This document shows positions 21,196 through 35,300 of a DNA stretch of 64,000 nt, piece by piece. The stretch is from Endomychus coccineus (lineage: Eukaryota; Arthropoda; Insecta; Coleoptera; Endomychidae), in the NCBI GenBank assembly GCA_958510875.1, contig OY294067.1, positions 101,972,010 through 102,036,009 on the forward strand, read 5' to 3'. Made by a program: the position numbers and the translations under genes. Numbering within the stretch: the stretch's first letter is position 1; each line of letters starts with the position of its first letter. A model generated the notes under the pieces. It was not told the DNA's origin and searched no databases. It worked only from the letters and a program-made list of their open reading frames with translations.

Positions 21196-22239
21196 TCAAG
21201 CATATACACAGTCATGTTGGAATCTCAAAGGCTCATAGCCAAAACTTGTCCAACCAGGGAGTAAATAACGAGCAAATACTTCTAAACAAGTTGGTTTCAC
21301 TGGTAAATATGGTTTTAAGAGGTCACACAAAGGAGGTTTATGGGAGTGTAATGCACTTGGAACACTTACTACAAGTTTATTAGTAGGTGGACTTGGAATC
21401 GTTCTTGAAGATTCAGAACCAAAAATTATTTGTTCAAATGGTTGTTTTCCTGGAGGATTAGAAAAGTCACATACTGGTATACCATAAGTGGTTACTTTTA
21501 CCCAGAACCATTTTCCAATATAAGTTACTCCCCATTTAGGGAATATTTCTTCTTTCAATGCTTTTAAATGTTGGGCTGAATTTGTGCACCAAACAACTAC
21601 TAAACCATTAGCTGCCAATAAATTTTCAATCTGTAAATCCTTTAAATCTTGATTGTATAACATATCATATGCATCATTTGACTTACTTCTTTTACGTCTA
21701 ATGTATTTATTCCACCAAGGTGGGTCTAATAAAATCAAATCAAATTTTTCATCAACTAAATAGCTAGATAAATACATCACATTTTTGCAAAAAAATCTAC
21801 TGTCTTTGGGAAACAGAAATTTGGCTTTGTTAATTTCTTTGATAACAGCCGGTCCTAAATTTGATCCGAATGCATCTTCAACTAAAACACTATCTGTTTC
21901 CTTGTATATCTGTTCAGCAGTTTCTAATGCCTCTTTATTAGGCAGTTCACAATCACACACACTCTCATTGAAAAATGATTCAAGCTGCATACTCAGAATA
22001 TTGTAACTATTCTTAACATGTTGTACATCAGTATTCAAGTCCTGATACTCTATAGAATCTGTTCCTACTTTCAACAATTTATTACGTCTTTTCTTCCGTT
22101 GTATTCGGTAAGGTGCATTTAACTTGAACAAGTTTTGTTTTAGTTCTGCTCCTTTGTTATCTAGATCTTTATAAATATTTTTTATATATAAAGAATGTGA
22201 TACAAGCCAACCCGCATTAGAGGTTGATAGTATACTCAT
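21196..22239 (-). CDS. METTL4: METTL4, MT-A70 family N6-adenine methyltransferase
   Basis: A single open frame of 347 codons on the minus strand. It has the MT-A70 catalytic motif LDPPWW at residues 171-176 (DPPW 172-175), preceded by EKFDLILL (S-adenosylmethionine fold strand). It ends with the METTL4-specific stretch VVSVPSALHSHKPPL, CLEVFARYLLPGWTSFGYE and RFQHDCVY. The N-terminus (MSILSTSNAGWLVSH) also matches the family start, which supports this ATG. METTL4 methylates adenine N6 in U2 snRNA (on 2'-O-methyladenosine) and has been proposed to act on DNA. All key residues are present. Compared with the longer mammalian protein the N-terminal region is short, but the catalytic half is complete. 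It is divergent from NOL9, and a P-like element lies 198 bp upstream of its ATG. Confidence 0.93.
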   Translation of the reverse strand: MSILSTSNAGWLVSHSLYIKNIYKDLDNKGAELKQNLFKLNAPYRIQRKKRRNKLLKVGTDSIEYQDLNTDVQHVKNSYNILSMQLESFFNESVCDCELPNKEALETAEQIYKETDSVLVEDAFGSNLGPAVIKEINKAKFLFPKDSRFFCKNVMYLSSYLVDEKFDLILLDPPWWNKYIRRKRSKSNDAYDMLYNQDLKDLQIENLLAANGLVVVWCTNSAQHLKALKEEIFPKWGVTYIGKWFWVKVTTYGIPVCDFSNPPGKQPFEQIIFGSESSRTIPSPPTNKLVVSVPSALHSHKPPLCDLLKPYLPVKPTCLEVFARYLLPGWTSFGYEPLRFQHDCVYA

Positions 22240-22436
22240 ATTTATATTTAATATTTAATTATTTACGCTGAAATAGCAGTGTAGCATCATAAATATAAAA
22301 TAAACTAATAGCCATAGAACATAGAGTAAATTTCTTACTTCTGTTGTAATTACCACAGATCAACTTAATAATAGCACAAAGTAGATCTCTACTCTCCTAA
22401 TAGCATAAAATACAATATCTGTCAGCCAGTCACTAC

Positions 22437-23051
22437 CACGGTCGTATATACAGGTCTGGGAACTCGAGGCTGTTTCCTATGTGAGAACTGAGTCCGCTAA
22501 GCGTCATCTCTTGCATAGTACCAAAAGGGTGACGCATGAGTCTAAGAATGATCCCTGGCAGGTATACCACCGTGTTCTCTGGCAACTCTCATTGTTGACT
22601 TGTAAACACAAGGAATACCGGCGTTTTTAGAAAAAAATGACGAAACCGTGCATTGTGTCGAAATGCAAAACGGGGACAAAAGTGTAAAGCAAGAAACTTC
22701 TGTTTTTAAAGTGCCGAAAGATGCGGAAATGCGAAAAAAGTGGATGCTTGCGATTTCGGATAGAAAACGTTTTAACGAGGTCTTTTATGTGTGCGAGCAT
22801 GTATAACGAAAAAGGGGAAGTTATTTTTAAGGATAGTAATACATTTTGACAAGAGTAACATTTATATTCCTCTCTCAAATCAGAATAGTAAATATTGCTT
22901 TACGAAAAAAATTATTTTACTTAATAATGTGATTGTTGTCATACTTCGATCCAAGCGCTAGCTGGTGGCTGAGCGATGAACTACGGGTTTGGCGACATGT
23001 AAGAGACTCATGTCAAACAATAGAGTTCCCAGACCTGTATGTGCGACCGTG
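22437..23051 (+). mobile_element. Non-autonomous P-superfamily element with THAP remnant, copy 3 (best preserved ends)
   Basis: Perfect 8-bp target duplication GTCACTAC at 22429-22436 and 23052-23059. Ends are CACGGTCGTATATACAGGTC and GACCTGTATGTGCGACCGTG. The THAP remnant is on the plus strand at about 22637-22800: TKPCIVSKCKTG keeps both first cysteines (C-x4-C), then FKVPKDAEMRKKWMLAI and FYVCEH. A one-base loss (ACAAAAGTGTAA) breaks the frame, and the splice donor seen in copy 1 is changed to GATAGT. Length is 615 bp, as in copy 1. It sits between the divergent METTL4 and NOL9 start codons. Confidence 0.92.
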
Positions 23052-23059
23052 GTCACTAC

Positions 23060-23391
23060 TGCAATATAAAATATATGAGGTAATTTGTGGCGATAGCATC
23101 GAATACCCATATATTCTGTGAAAATAGCAGAGAAGAGGCAGTCCATAAAGGTATGAGGTAAACGTAAATGGCACAAGCTAATAAGTATACTTCAATGTTC
23201 AATGGTTAAATAGCATTGAAGGTTATATATTAGAATAATGAAATTTCTGTATTACATTTGCTGAACCATTGTGGAACTTTTGTATCTTATAAAATTAATG
23301 ATCTTCTATGTAATAACCAATTTGTTTTGTTTTTATTTTCCTCCGGTAATTGCACGTTTTCTTGCACTCTTGCACATTGTATTTAAGAAAA
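23060..23391 (+). promoter_or_regulatory. NOL9 upstream region
   Basis: The 332 bases between the P-like element and the NOL9 ATG must hold the NOL9 leader and probably part of its promoter. No TATA box or known operator was recognised. The METTL4 side of the divergent promoter (22240-22436) is separated from it by the insertion. Confidence 0.4.
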
Positions 23392-26300
23392 ATGAAGAAG
23401 GTTACATTTGGTGAAACCGTAGGACTGAAACATTTCAAGAAGAAAAAACATAGAGTGCCGGCTAATAGGGAATTTAATAATGGTCTCAAAAGACAGAAAA
23501 TGTGTTGTGAAGATAAACAAATTAATAATGAATCAAATTGTCTAATAAATGAAAGGTTTCTTACTGGCAATGGTGAATTTAATTACACACATCAGAAATA
23601 TGTTGCTAGTAATAGTGGAACATTCCTTACTAATCAAGCTTGTATATCGCCAACTAAGTCGGAAACAAGTATCTCTATAAATGACAGTTTTGATACAACT
23701 CAGACAGCCAAATATATTATTAGTGATTTTGATGACTTGAGTAATTTTTTTAATGAGCAAGATGAAGTTTCTAGTGAAGTGCCTAATAGGCTACACAAGA
23801 CTGTCTTAGATGAATTTATTGACAGTGATGTAGAATTAGGTGAAATAATTGATTCAACTGAATCTTCAATTTTAACGGATTACAATCAATCTAGTAAACT
23901 CCTCAATGAAGATGACAGTAACCAAGAGGACTTAAGTTATTCAAATGGTGTAGATACAGCAGGTTCTTCAACCACCAGCAGTCGTAGTTTAGATGGTCAA
24001 GGATATGAGGAAGTTATATTTGAATGCATAACTGGTAATTAATATTAATGTTCATACATTTATGCCTCTGCTCTCGATATTAACATGTTCATACGGAATA
24101 AAAAAAAGTTGATTGATTATTTTGAAAAAATTTCAATGTTTTAATTGAGTTCGAATATTAATATGTTTGTTGAATTTTTTTTCAGAACCAGATGATGCTT
24201 CAGCTCCAAGGAATAGTTATGAAGTGTTTGAAATTAACAACAGTTTTTTGATCATTTTGAATCCACAAAAGTTCATTCGCATCTTTGGATTGTGTAATAT
24301 AAATATTTTGTATGGAAAAGTCAATATTTTGGGACATGAACGTTCAGCTCAATCTGGGATGTTCCCCATTTATTCAACCAGAGGTAATGCTTTGCTGACA
24401 ATAGGAAATAATAGTAATGTTTGTGAAGAGTTTTGTAGTTTGAAAACTTTGATTCCTAGTTTCATATTGAGAAACTCTCTCGGGAAATTACAAGTAAGGA
24501 AAGATTGTGCTGTTTTTGTATCTTCTAATCTTGAGTGCTCCTCAGTCTTGTTCATTGAAAAATACATTTCACAACAAATATTACCAATGCTTACAAATTT
24601 ACCACGGATAGAAATAGAACCAAAAGGTGTCTGGAATGATGTAAAGATTCCTGGAGATTGGGCTGGAATAATGGAACTGGTGAGCAGTAGCACTCGTTTA
24701 TTAATAAGTGGAGGAAAAGGTGTTGGAAAAAGTACTTTCTTACGCTATGCCATCAATGACTTGCTCCAGAAGTTCAGTAAAGTTCGAGTTATTGACTTGG
24801 ACCCTGGACAATCTGAATTCACAGTTCCTGGAAGTATTTCTGTTTTAACTCTTTCAGAACCATTATTTGGAGTGAACTATACACATTTGATGAAAACTGA
24901 AAGGTAATTTGTTAGAATACTTTTATTTTGTTTCCAGACTTATTCTATGAAGGGTACTGAACATTGAAAATAACTTATATTCTCTGATTGGCAATTAAGA
25001 TATAAATCTTTGGCAATATTGGTTTACATGTTCCCTGCTGAGGCACATTTGTTTGTTTAGACCAGGGATGCACTAACTTATAGGGAACAGGGGCCACTTG
25101 GGAAAATGATAAGCCAAAGATGGGCCACTACAAACAATACTTATTAACACAAAAATTTTATTTTTAAATAGTATGAATTACAATGATGAAAATAAAAGAA
25201 CATTCAAAAATGTTTGTTGTAATTATGTAATCGTAATGTAATCTAATCATTACAATGTAATATTTTATGTTTTATTATTTTGATGCTTGACATTGCATTG
25301 AATTAACAAGTTTTTTTATATTTGGCTCCACATTACATGTCGCCACACGTAAAATTGCTTCCAAATTTTCATTTGCCAGACAGTTTCGATTTTTTGTTTT
25401 GTTAAGTTTCATCAGTGAAAACCTTTGTTCACAAATAAACGTTGATCCAAATAAGCTTGCGCGTTTCAATACATTTATTCGCAACTCTTTATAAATGTTT
25501 TTATCAACGCAACGGTTGGAGCTGAGTAAATTACATTCATTAATCTTTTTCCGTAAATTATCATCATTTTCCATGTCTGTCAATTTCAGCTGCATTGATT
25601 CCGGCCCATTTCGGGTGAAATGTTGAAAGGATTGCTGAAAATGTCCAATAGAGGTTTAACTTTTTTGAAGTCTAGAAAACGATCTTGATAAGCTTGTATC
25701 AAAATATCAATTTTTTCGAAATTGACGTCAGTTTTAGTGAATTTCTCCATTTCTTTTTGTAGTTCGGATAATGGCCGTAATTGGCTGAATTGATTTGTGT
25801 CCTGAAAAGGTTCGATTTGCATTGAAAGGACGATACATGAGAGTATAACTGCGAAATCAATAGATCTTTGCCTTGGAGTCGCGTATTTAAGACATTCAAG
25901 TGATTTGTGATGTCTACAAGAAACGCTAAGTCGCACAGCCAATCAGGGTTGTCGGGGACGTCCTTTTTCTTCTCCGTCAGAAATATTTTGATTTCTTCAA
26001 TCAAGTTAAGAAACCGCTCTAGTGTCAACCCACGACTCAGTCACCTTACTTCAGTGTAAAACAGGAGATCACCATATTCGCTTTCAATATCCTCGAGAAA
26101 TTGTTTGAATTGTCGGTGATTGAGAACTCGTGATTTTATAAAGTTTACAGTAGGTTCTACAACTTTCATCACATTTTCAAATCCCAATAATTTTGTACAG
26201 AGGGCCTCTTGATGTATAATGCAATGAAACTGCATTAATTCCTTGGTATCTATGTTTAGTTTGTAAATACTCTTTTAACATAGTTACTATCCCAGATTTA

Positions 26301-29300
26301 CTTCCAACCATTGAAGGTGCTCCGTCAGTCGTAATTCCAGAGATTTTCGTTAAATCCAAATCTATTAAGAAAATTTTTCCAGAAGAGCTTTGAGCATGTC
26401 ACTCCCCTTGGTTTGACTTGTCAAAGAACTCATACCAATCTATTCTTCACTCACTTCAAAATTTTGCGTTACACCTCGTAAAAATATTAAGAGTTGAGCA
26501 GTGGAACTTATATCTGTAGATTCGTCGAGTGCTATAGAAAAATACTCGAAACTTTTCGATTTCATAGCTAATTGCTCTTCTATATTAGCTACTAATGCGG
26601 TAATTCTTCTTTGAACAGTCATCAGATTCAACTGAATTTTCTCAAACTTCTTTGCATTGTCCGGACACATTTTTTTTGCGGCGATATCTAAATATTGCTT
26701 AACAAACTCACCATCTTTAAAAGGCCGACGCGTTTTCGCTATTATTCGAGATATTTCAAAGCTAACTTCAGTAGCTGTTTCAGCATCTTGAATTGGTTTT
26801 GTAAACATAGCTTGCTGGCCTATTAGTTTCCGTTGTAGTGGGAATTTGTTGTGTTCGATTTTCGCCATTTAATTTAGTAAAAGTAGGATGCTGGGTTTCA
26901 TAGTGCACATTATATTCCTTCGGAATAGAAACACTACTCTTGCATATTAAACAGACAATTTTGTTATGCGATGAAATAAAAAAGTATTTTTCGGTCCAAA
27001 TATCTTGAAACTGTCGATTTTCATCTTCAACCTTACGACTACTTTTGTTACTGGACCCTGGTTTATCCATATCAAAATTGATATTATATTGTTACGTAGG
27101 TAGATGCAAAGGTCGAACGACGAAATATTTATTCGTCACAGATTACAGTTCAATCAGAATAACGTTCGCTTGTCCGTAGTTAAAACTTAACTGCCCCGGT
27201 AGTGGGCGATGCGTCGTATTTATACGAGTTATCAAACATCGAGAACCTTCCACATTGTTCGGGGATAATACCGACGTGTTCACGAACCTTCGAGTAATCT
27301 AGTTGATTCGACAGATTTCTAGTCTCGTAACAATATGCTTGGACCGACGAGTAGAAACCTGTCCTACGTAGTAAACCTGAACAAGAAAGTGGTAGGTACT
27401 TGAAGATACTTTCGTAGTTTTTCGAACAATTTTTAAAATTCGTTGGCGGGCCGCATAAATATCGACAGTGGCCAGCATGCGGCCCGCGGGCCGCGGTATG
27501 TGCATCACTAGCTTAGACTATGGGGCCATGCAATTTTTTATTTCCCAGAGGCCATTGTTGACATTACATAAAGTATGACAAAACTAAATGAATACTAGTG
27601 AAACATTTGGAAAATAACTTATGACTGCATTAATTTATTTCTCTTTCAATGACAGAATTCTGAAAAACGAGTGCATCACAGTAAAATAATTCCAAAGTCA
27701 AAACTATATGGTGCGAACTTGCCCCACACGCCAGTTCGGTCTTTAGTTTACTCTTACAAAATAGCAGATGGTGCTTGGAACCCTAAAAATTATTTCGGTC
27801 TTATGGACTTATTTAACTGAGTTTTTGAAGTTATAACACTATTCTCGGTCCTATGCAGTGCAACTTAGATCGTTTTATTGTATTACGATGCCGTCTGGCA
27901 ATAAAAGAGATGTTTCAGGCTCCTCAGTATCAACTGTCACAACTTTTATGTTTGATGTGAATAGCCCAAATGAATAAAAAACCACTTATAGGAAAATGCT
28001 TCCCCCACATTTTGTTCAGAAAGTTAATCCCCTAACACCCCAAAACTATCATTCTGGGAAGGGTATAGAGTGGTGATTTCTGCTATCTACATGAGCATTC
28101 AAACACTTGATTTACTCAGTTACAGTATTTAGGAAATTTTGTTCCTCACACAATTCCATGCTTTTTTGTTTCTTTGACCAAAATTGGTAATGATTGTTTT
28201 ACACATTTTTATTCCTACAACTTTTTCTAGATTGTGGAATCTAAAATGTTTGAAATAAAATATTCATGTAATGATTATTGGTCCAGCACACGTAAAATGT
28301 GCGTTGAGATCTCACTCAATACATTGGCAATACTTAGTGTTATGGTTCACTAGAAAGTACAGAAACGCCCACCAATAACGAACCCAGTTACAACGAACCA
28401 ATCTGGAAAGCATGAACTAATGTTATATAAAACATGTATATTATTTCGCAAATAACGAATCGGGTGTAGCAAACTTTCCGAATAAACGAACCATATTTTT
28501 AAGCAAGTATTCCAAACATTTTTTAAACGGGAAATAGGGGCTTCTCCGGGTATGAATCCTAACCCAACGCGATCTACGACTAGTCTGTTGTCTGCTGTAT
28601 TTCGATTGGATCGAGTAATTCGCGACAATGACTTCAATCATTAAAAAATAAAAGTAAATACATTGAAAGCTAAATACGATATAGTTAAACGTCAGCAACG
28701 AAAAACAGAACAAAGGGAAATTTGTACTGATATGGAACGTAGCAAATAACTCGTTGCTACAATCTGGAAGAAAAACCTGAGAATATTGGAGAGCTTCGAA
28801 TAACTGCATTCAGAGACAAAAATAAATGAAAAAGCTAATTTCGAAGTTGATCAAAGTCTTTTGAAATGGTTTTTCCAGTAAAGAGCTAAATATGTGCCGA
28901 TTAGTGGAACAGAAATAAGACAATTATGGATAATCTGAAACCCCAAAAATCCAACATGCTTCAAAATTGTTAATTAGTTGCTGGTAAATGAGAACTTTAA
29001 TAAAAAAGCTTGGATGACCTCGTGATATTTTTACGAATGAATTACGGGTATGGAATGATGAATTACGTCGTAAGAACCGAAAAATGTTTTCAAATCAGAA
29101 ATAAGTCCTTCCCCGTACTTTTCTCCATTGTTTAGGATTTTTTTTTTCACCAACGCCTCGGTTTAAATTTTTTGAAATAATAAATGCAGCACAAACATCA
29201 CCAGCTGTTTCAGAATCCATTGTAACTACTAAAATCAGTGTGGACGTAAAACATTGTATCCAGTCGGTGGGCCGACAATCTCCGAGTAAACCGATTTTCT

Positions 29301-32300
29301 TGTATCCCTATCTGTACAGTCTACTGGCAACCAAGATACAAAGTTTCCAACGATTGTATCGCAGTTTGTACTAGGCTTAAGCTTAAGGAAAATTAATTGA
29401 AAAAAGAAAATGTCTGAAGGCAATTGTATTAGGTACATAAATATATTTAGTAGTAATAACTTGTAGGTAATTAAAATATGGCCGAGAATGGTTACTGATA
29501 AAGAATGCGATGTAGTTAATCTTTGTTAAGTTAATTCTTAATCAAAGAGCATTTAGCACACTGTCTTTATTGTTTTGAGTCCTTCGCAAGCCCTTTTTTA
29601 CAAGATCCCATGATGGACCAGAGAAAATCAAAATTGTGTCATCTGCATAGCATATTATTTTACAGTTTATATTGCAATTGCAGAGTGTGTTGATATAAAG
29701 TAGGAAAAGTATCAGGCCTAATATTGTACCCTAAGGAAATCCTGTAGTAACACTTAAAAGTACCGTTACTTTAAACTATTTGACTCTTATTTTCTAAATA
29801 GTTTTTCATTAAAGTCTGCGTCTTTCCCCTGATTTCATAGCTAGAGAGTATATCTAATAATTCTTTGTGGGACCATGTTGAAAGCCTAGCTTTCAACAAT
29901 ATGTCTATATCGTTTCAACAATAAAAACCGCATCTATTTGAAAAATTAAAAGTTTTTGCCGAAATTCGTTGGCAGCTTGCAGAATTCCTTGATTGTTCTT
30001 AGCTGGTGATTTCCAAGGAATAATCTTTTTCTGTCATATATTCCCAAAAACAAATCTTTTGTGTTAAGATGTAAACCGCGCGGTGGACATTCAATTGGTG
30101 CTGGTTATTCTGCCCTAACTTCGTTACTAAAATAAGGTTGCGCACCATATTGCAACAAGCACATATCCCGTCAGATTGCTAACGGTACATCGTCCAAGAA
30201 GACTGGCAAATCGTTTCGTAAAGATGATTTTCTCCGTTTAAATTGTTGGGGAGAAGCACTGACCCTACTACAATATAGTTATCGACTATTCCAGCCCAAA
30301 CGTTTACTTTGAAATTAATCTGATGGTGAAGCATTTTTTTAGCTTCAGTGTGTTGTGAATAGTTTTTCCCCTATTGTTGACCACGTGCTTGCCAGTAGGC
30401 AGCCAGGCAAGTTTTTATTTTGAATCGTTAACAAACAAAACCCTTTGTACACAATAACAAATTTTGGTCAAAGCACTGTCAACACTAGATTTAATTGAAA
30501 TGGCCTGTGAAGAACAATTAAAAGAACTTATTGAATTAAATTATTGTATATTTTATGCTATTGGTTGTAATTTAATAATAAACATGTTTTGATATTTGTG
30601 AAAACGTAGGATATGCATTGAATATTTTTAACTTGACATTTAAAAAGGTTGTTGTATCCTTTGAGCTAAGGATTTCACAGGCAAATATAAGAGACAAAAA
30701 GTTACAAAAATCTACTACTACAAAAATCGAAAACATTGGTTATTGTATACTAACATAACATATAAATTTTCATAAATAAATGTTGAACCGTTTCAGAGCA
30801 ACATTGAAGAAATCGAATTTAATATTTCACTTTATCAATCCGTAACTTTTTTTCGGTACACTTTTACATATAGGTAAATTTATTATTCATAGATATTGTG
30901 ATCAAATTTATGACCAATCTTTCCGGGACACTGTATAGTTTCAATTTCATTTGTGTTAAATGTACACCATATTTAGGTTATTTTTGAAATGTGAGGAAAA
31001 TATCTCTTGCTATAGTTGTGGCGGGAAATCTTACCTAGCGAGCAACGTCGGGTTAAGTTGTTATCACCAGTATTAAATGTAACGGAAATTATGGTCCCTG
31101 TAACAAAATCTGTAATTAATATGGTACAAAACAGTGGTTTCAAACTTCTTTGCCTGATAACGGATAATCACAGATAAATAGTGCAATTTTTTACTAGTTC
31201 ATCTGAAGGGCAAATAGGCACTCTAAAAAAATCTTCTTTCATTGCTCCACCAAAAAATTTTCTATTCATTCTTGATTTTGTTCATATTTTTAAAAACCTC
31301 CGAGGAATTTTGCTAAATTTGAAAAACTTAGATCAATCTGTTTGTATAATTTCAATGATTTATGTGAAATAAAATATGCCAAACTGAAATATATTCAGAC
31401 GTTTTCGACAAATAAAAAGATCTTGTAGTGCAAAGGCTTATAAATTAGAATAGGGAAGGGTATATTCACAGCCAACTTTAAATATAAAGTCGTCCGTGAA
31501 CAAGCTAAGATTCAATGATATAATATATTAATCTTACATCAGTTATTTGATTGAGTAAGCATCCTTTGTTATGTAGCTATCATGTAATATGTTCAACTAT
31601 GAATACTAGAAATAATAATAACATTATAGAACGCCTTTTAATGGACACATTTTCTGCTTATCTCTATGTTATATGAAACTTTTTGAAAAATAAGAATAAA
31701 ATATGATTTTTTTTCAATTATCAACTTTGAATCTCTTAGAAACCCGGGTGGTTATAAAAAATAAACTTATTTCACAAGCACAAACAGTTTTATTACAAAC
31801 TATTAACAACTTAGAACATAAAAATTGTACAAAATCGAAAGCGTAAAGAACAATATATCAAAACGAATAAATTCTGACGGTCATAGCTGTTAGCCGACGT
31901 TGATGGTCAGTTGTAAATTGTCCTAATGTTGCACGACAGACTCAAAAATTAAAATCTGCAGTGACCCTAGATGCGAAATTATTTTATTGGCAAAAGTAAT
32001 TTAGGCTATGCTGCGAGTATCAACAAATTAAAAAACTGGTTATTGGAATGGAGAAAATAATCCACCAGTTGACATTATGTAAATTTAGTGAATTTTCATT
32101 TGAAAATTTGGGAAGACAAATTTTATTGATTTTCTATATTGAGTTTATTTCACCACGGTATAAACATTGGTAAGAGGTATCGGAATGCAAAATTTGCAAG
32201 CCTTTCTGACAACTTCTAGAAACAAAAATAACAAAATAGGTAAACTATAGGGCTTTTTAGTATATTTATATGTTCCATGCAATTTCCAAACCAAAATCCA

Positions 32301-35300
32301 ATGTACCACCACATTTCTGGTTAAGCGAGACTAACAAGGTCTGAATCAACAATTAATTGGTTTAAACTTCTAGCTCGATTTTAATGTAATGAACATTTAA
32401 TTTCCAGGTCAATTTTGTGTGATATAAACGTTGGCTATGAACCCAGGAGATATCTTTCTTGTGTAGAATCGTTGATGAAGTTTAATGGAAAATGTAAACC
32501 TGAAGAAGATATTCCTACCTTGATCAATTATGTAGGGTATACAACTGACTTAGCTTTTAATTTGGTGTCCAGTACCATTGTCTTAGTGAAACCGACAACA
32601 ATCTTATTACTTCAAAGTAAAAACAGAAAAAAAAATTTTCGCAAAGAATTAAGTTCACTCAATGTGCAACAAAACGCTACGTTACTTCAAGAGAATAATG
32701 CAACTATTGACTTTGAATTCAACGTTCATAAAATTCAGTCAATGAGTGATGAGAAAATCGGATGGACCCTAGAAGCTAGGCAAATGAGAGAAATGTGCAT
32801 TCTTTCTTATTTTGGACAAATGATGTCTGACAATAGTAATTCCATCCTAGATTGCAATTTACCAATTTATATGTAAGTGCCGAAATATTGATTGGACATA
32901 AATTCTATCTATAATTGATACATTATGTGGTATTTACCTATGGTTTTGTAATTTATATCAGCTTCTTATTACAGAGTTGCATTTGATGATGTAACGCTTT
33001 GCACCCATAAGGGTGTAGCAGTTTCGTCTGAAGCTGCCAATGCCAATCTTGTGTCACTTTGCTCTTTGGAAGAAGATACTGAGTTGTTTCAATGCCATGG
33101 TTGGGGTAAGTAGAAATTTATAAAAAATTATGGATTGACGTTTCTTATTCGATCCTCGAATATGTCAAATTTGGAATTTTTTTGTGAACTAGTATAAAAA
33201 CAAATAGGAACATATTGTGTTTTAGATTTTTTGCTCATTAATTTCAGCATAACGATTACTCCTGACGGAGTTCAGCCAAGTCTTCAATAAAATTATATGT
33301 GGATGAGTATAGAATGAAGACAAAGGAACAGTTTTAATAATAGTTTCCAAGAAATAGAGTTCTATTTCAAAATCAAATGTACCTGTGAATGTACGAGGGC
33401 AGCTCCAAAAATTCTGAACTTGACTATGAAAGAAACTTTGGATCTGCCAGGCCGGGAAGGACTCACTCAAGTTCGTTAGAGCATACCTGCTAAAACCTCT
33501 CCTTTCTTCATCCATATCCCGGGACCGCTTTTCGCATTACTTCAGAATATGGATTGTCTTGTCTATGTTTTCTCATTGTTGTTTCTAGCTTTTTATCACC
33601 CTAGGACAGGTGACCTGTCCATCGTCGGAATGGAACTTAGCCCAGAAGTTTCTTAGTACGTCTTCATCATAGTATGTTGGTCTATTCGTACTCGTGTTGT
33701 TCCTCTTCTTTGATCTTTATGATCCTTCTTATGAGGTTTGTGTACATGATGCGTATCTCTTTATCCATGGGGTATGGGGATTTCCTCCTGTTCCTCCTGT
33801 TCTTTCTTGATGATTATACTCAAGTTTCCAAATTTAATCCATGCTTCTTCATTATCTAGCATAATGTCGACCATGGATTTCAGATCGATTACTGTAACGT
33901 GAAAGTCCAGAATCCTACGTCTCTCTAATTCCCATCTAGTACATATCACGATGGTATGATGAGGAGAGTCTTGCATTCCGCAATAGACGCATCTGTTGTC
34001 TTCTGACAGTTTGAATCGGTGCAAGTATTCTTTAAAGCATCCGTGGCCTGATAGGACTTGGGTGATGTAATAGTCCACTTGTCCATGTTTTCTCATGATC
34101 CACTTTCTGATATTAGGGATCAAGGTCTTGGTATGAGAAGCCTTAGGAGTATTGTCCCATCTTGTTTGCCATCTGTTTAACAAGTTTTCTCTCGCGATGT
34201 TTTTCGGAATTCCTTCATACGTTTCTCTGCGTTCCTGGGCAATTAGATGAATTGGTGGAGAATCAGCTAAAACCTCTACCGCTTCACTGGATGTAGTGCG
34301 ATAGGCACTACATATTCTCAGATTCAGCTTACGACCCATTGAATTCAGTATATTTCTAGAATATTTGAATCTGAGGATCGATGACCATATAGGAATAGCA
34401 TAGAGAGCCGTAGATATAGCTACTGAGTTTATCAGTTTTCTCTTGCTACTTGATGGGCCTCCCACGTTAGGCTTGAGATTGCTTAACGCTGAGACAACCT
34501 TTGTTGTTTTTTCCATCGTTTTTGTTAAATGGGATTTGAAAGATAATTTCGTGTCCATCCAAATTCCCAGGTATTTTATGGCCTTTTGAGGAATAATTGT
34601 GGCCTCCTTAACCTTAAATGTTAATGGAGGGACCTCCCTTTTTGTAGTTATAATAACTGCTTCTGTTTTATCAGCAGCCAGCGTTAGTCCATTTGTGGTT
34701 AGCCAGTGATTGATAATCCTTATGGCGCCGTTTACTTTTTCCTCTAGTTCCCTATGGTTCCTTGCGATAGCTACGACCGCAAGGTCATCAGCAAATGCAG
34801 CTGTAGAAACACCTTCTGGTAAATCCAGTTCCAGGACTCCATTGTATTGGATGTTCCAAAGAGTAGGGCCTAAAATGGAGCCTTGCGGCACTCCACTGTT
34901 GACTGACCTTTGTAATAGGGTTTCGTCGAAGGTATTTTCGATTGATCTGTTCGAAAGATAACTTCCTATAAGTTTTTTATATGACTCCTGGGGCCACTCC
35001 TTATCCAGTATCTTTTGGAGGTGTTCAAGATTCTTCTCAGCTTCCGGAGAGTTCAAGGTTTCTTGGATAAGGAGACTAGTCTTTGACTGGTTAACACTCT
35101 GAGTTTGAGCGTCAGACTTCTCCTTCTGTGGAGCGTTTTCTGAGCTCTTGTTACACAGTTGTTCCTCCAGGGTCGCTATCTTATCCTGAAGCGGCCCGAT
35201 CTGTGAATTGAGGTTCTCCGACTTGTCAAGCTTGATATTCAGGTGCGTGACCCTTGTCTCAAGTTCTTTGGTGTGATGTTTCCTAAATTTCCTTGTGTTT

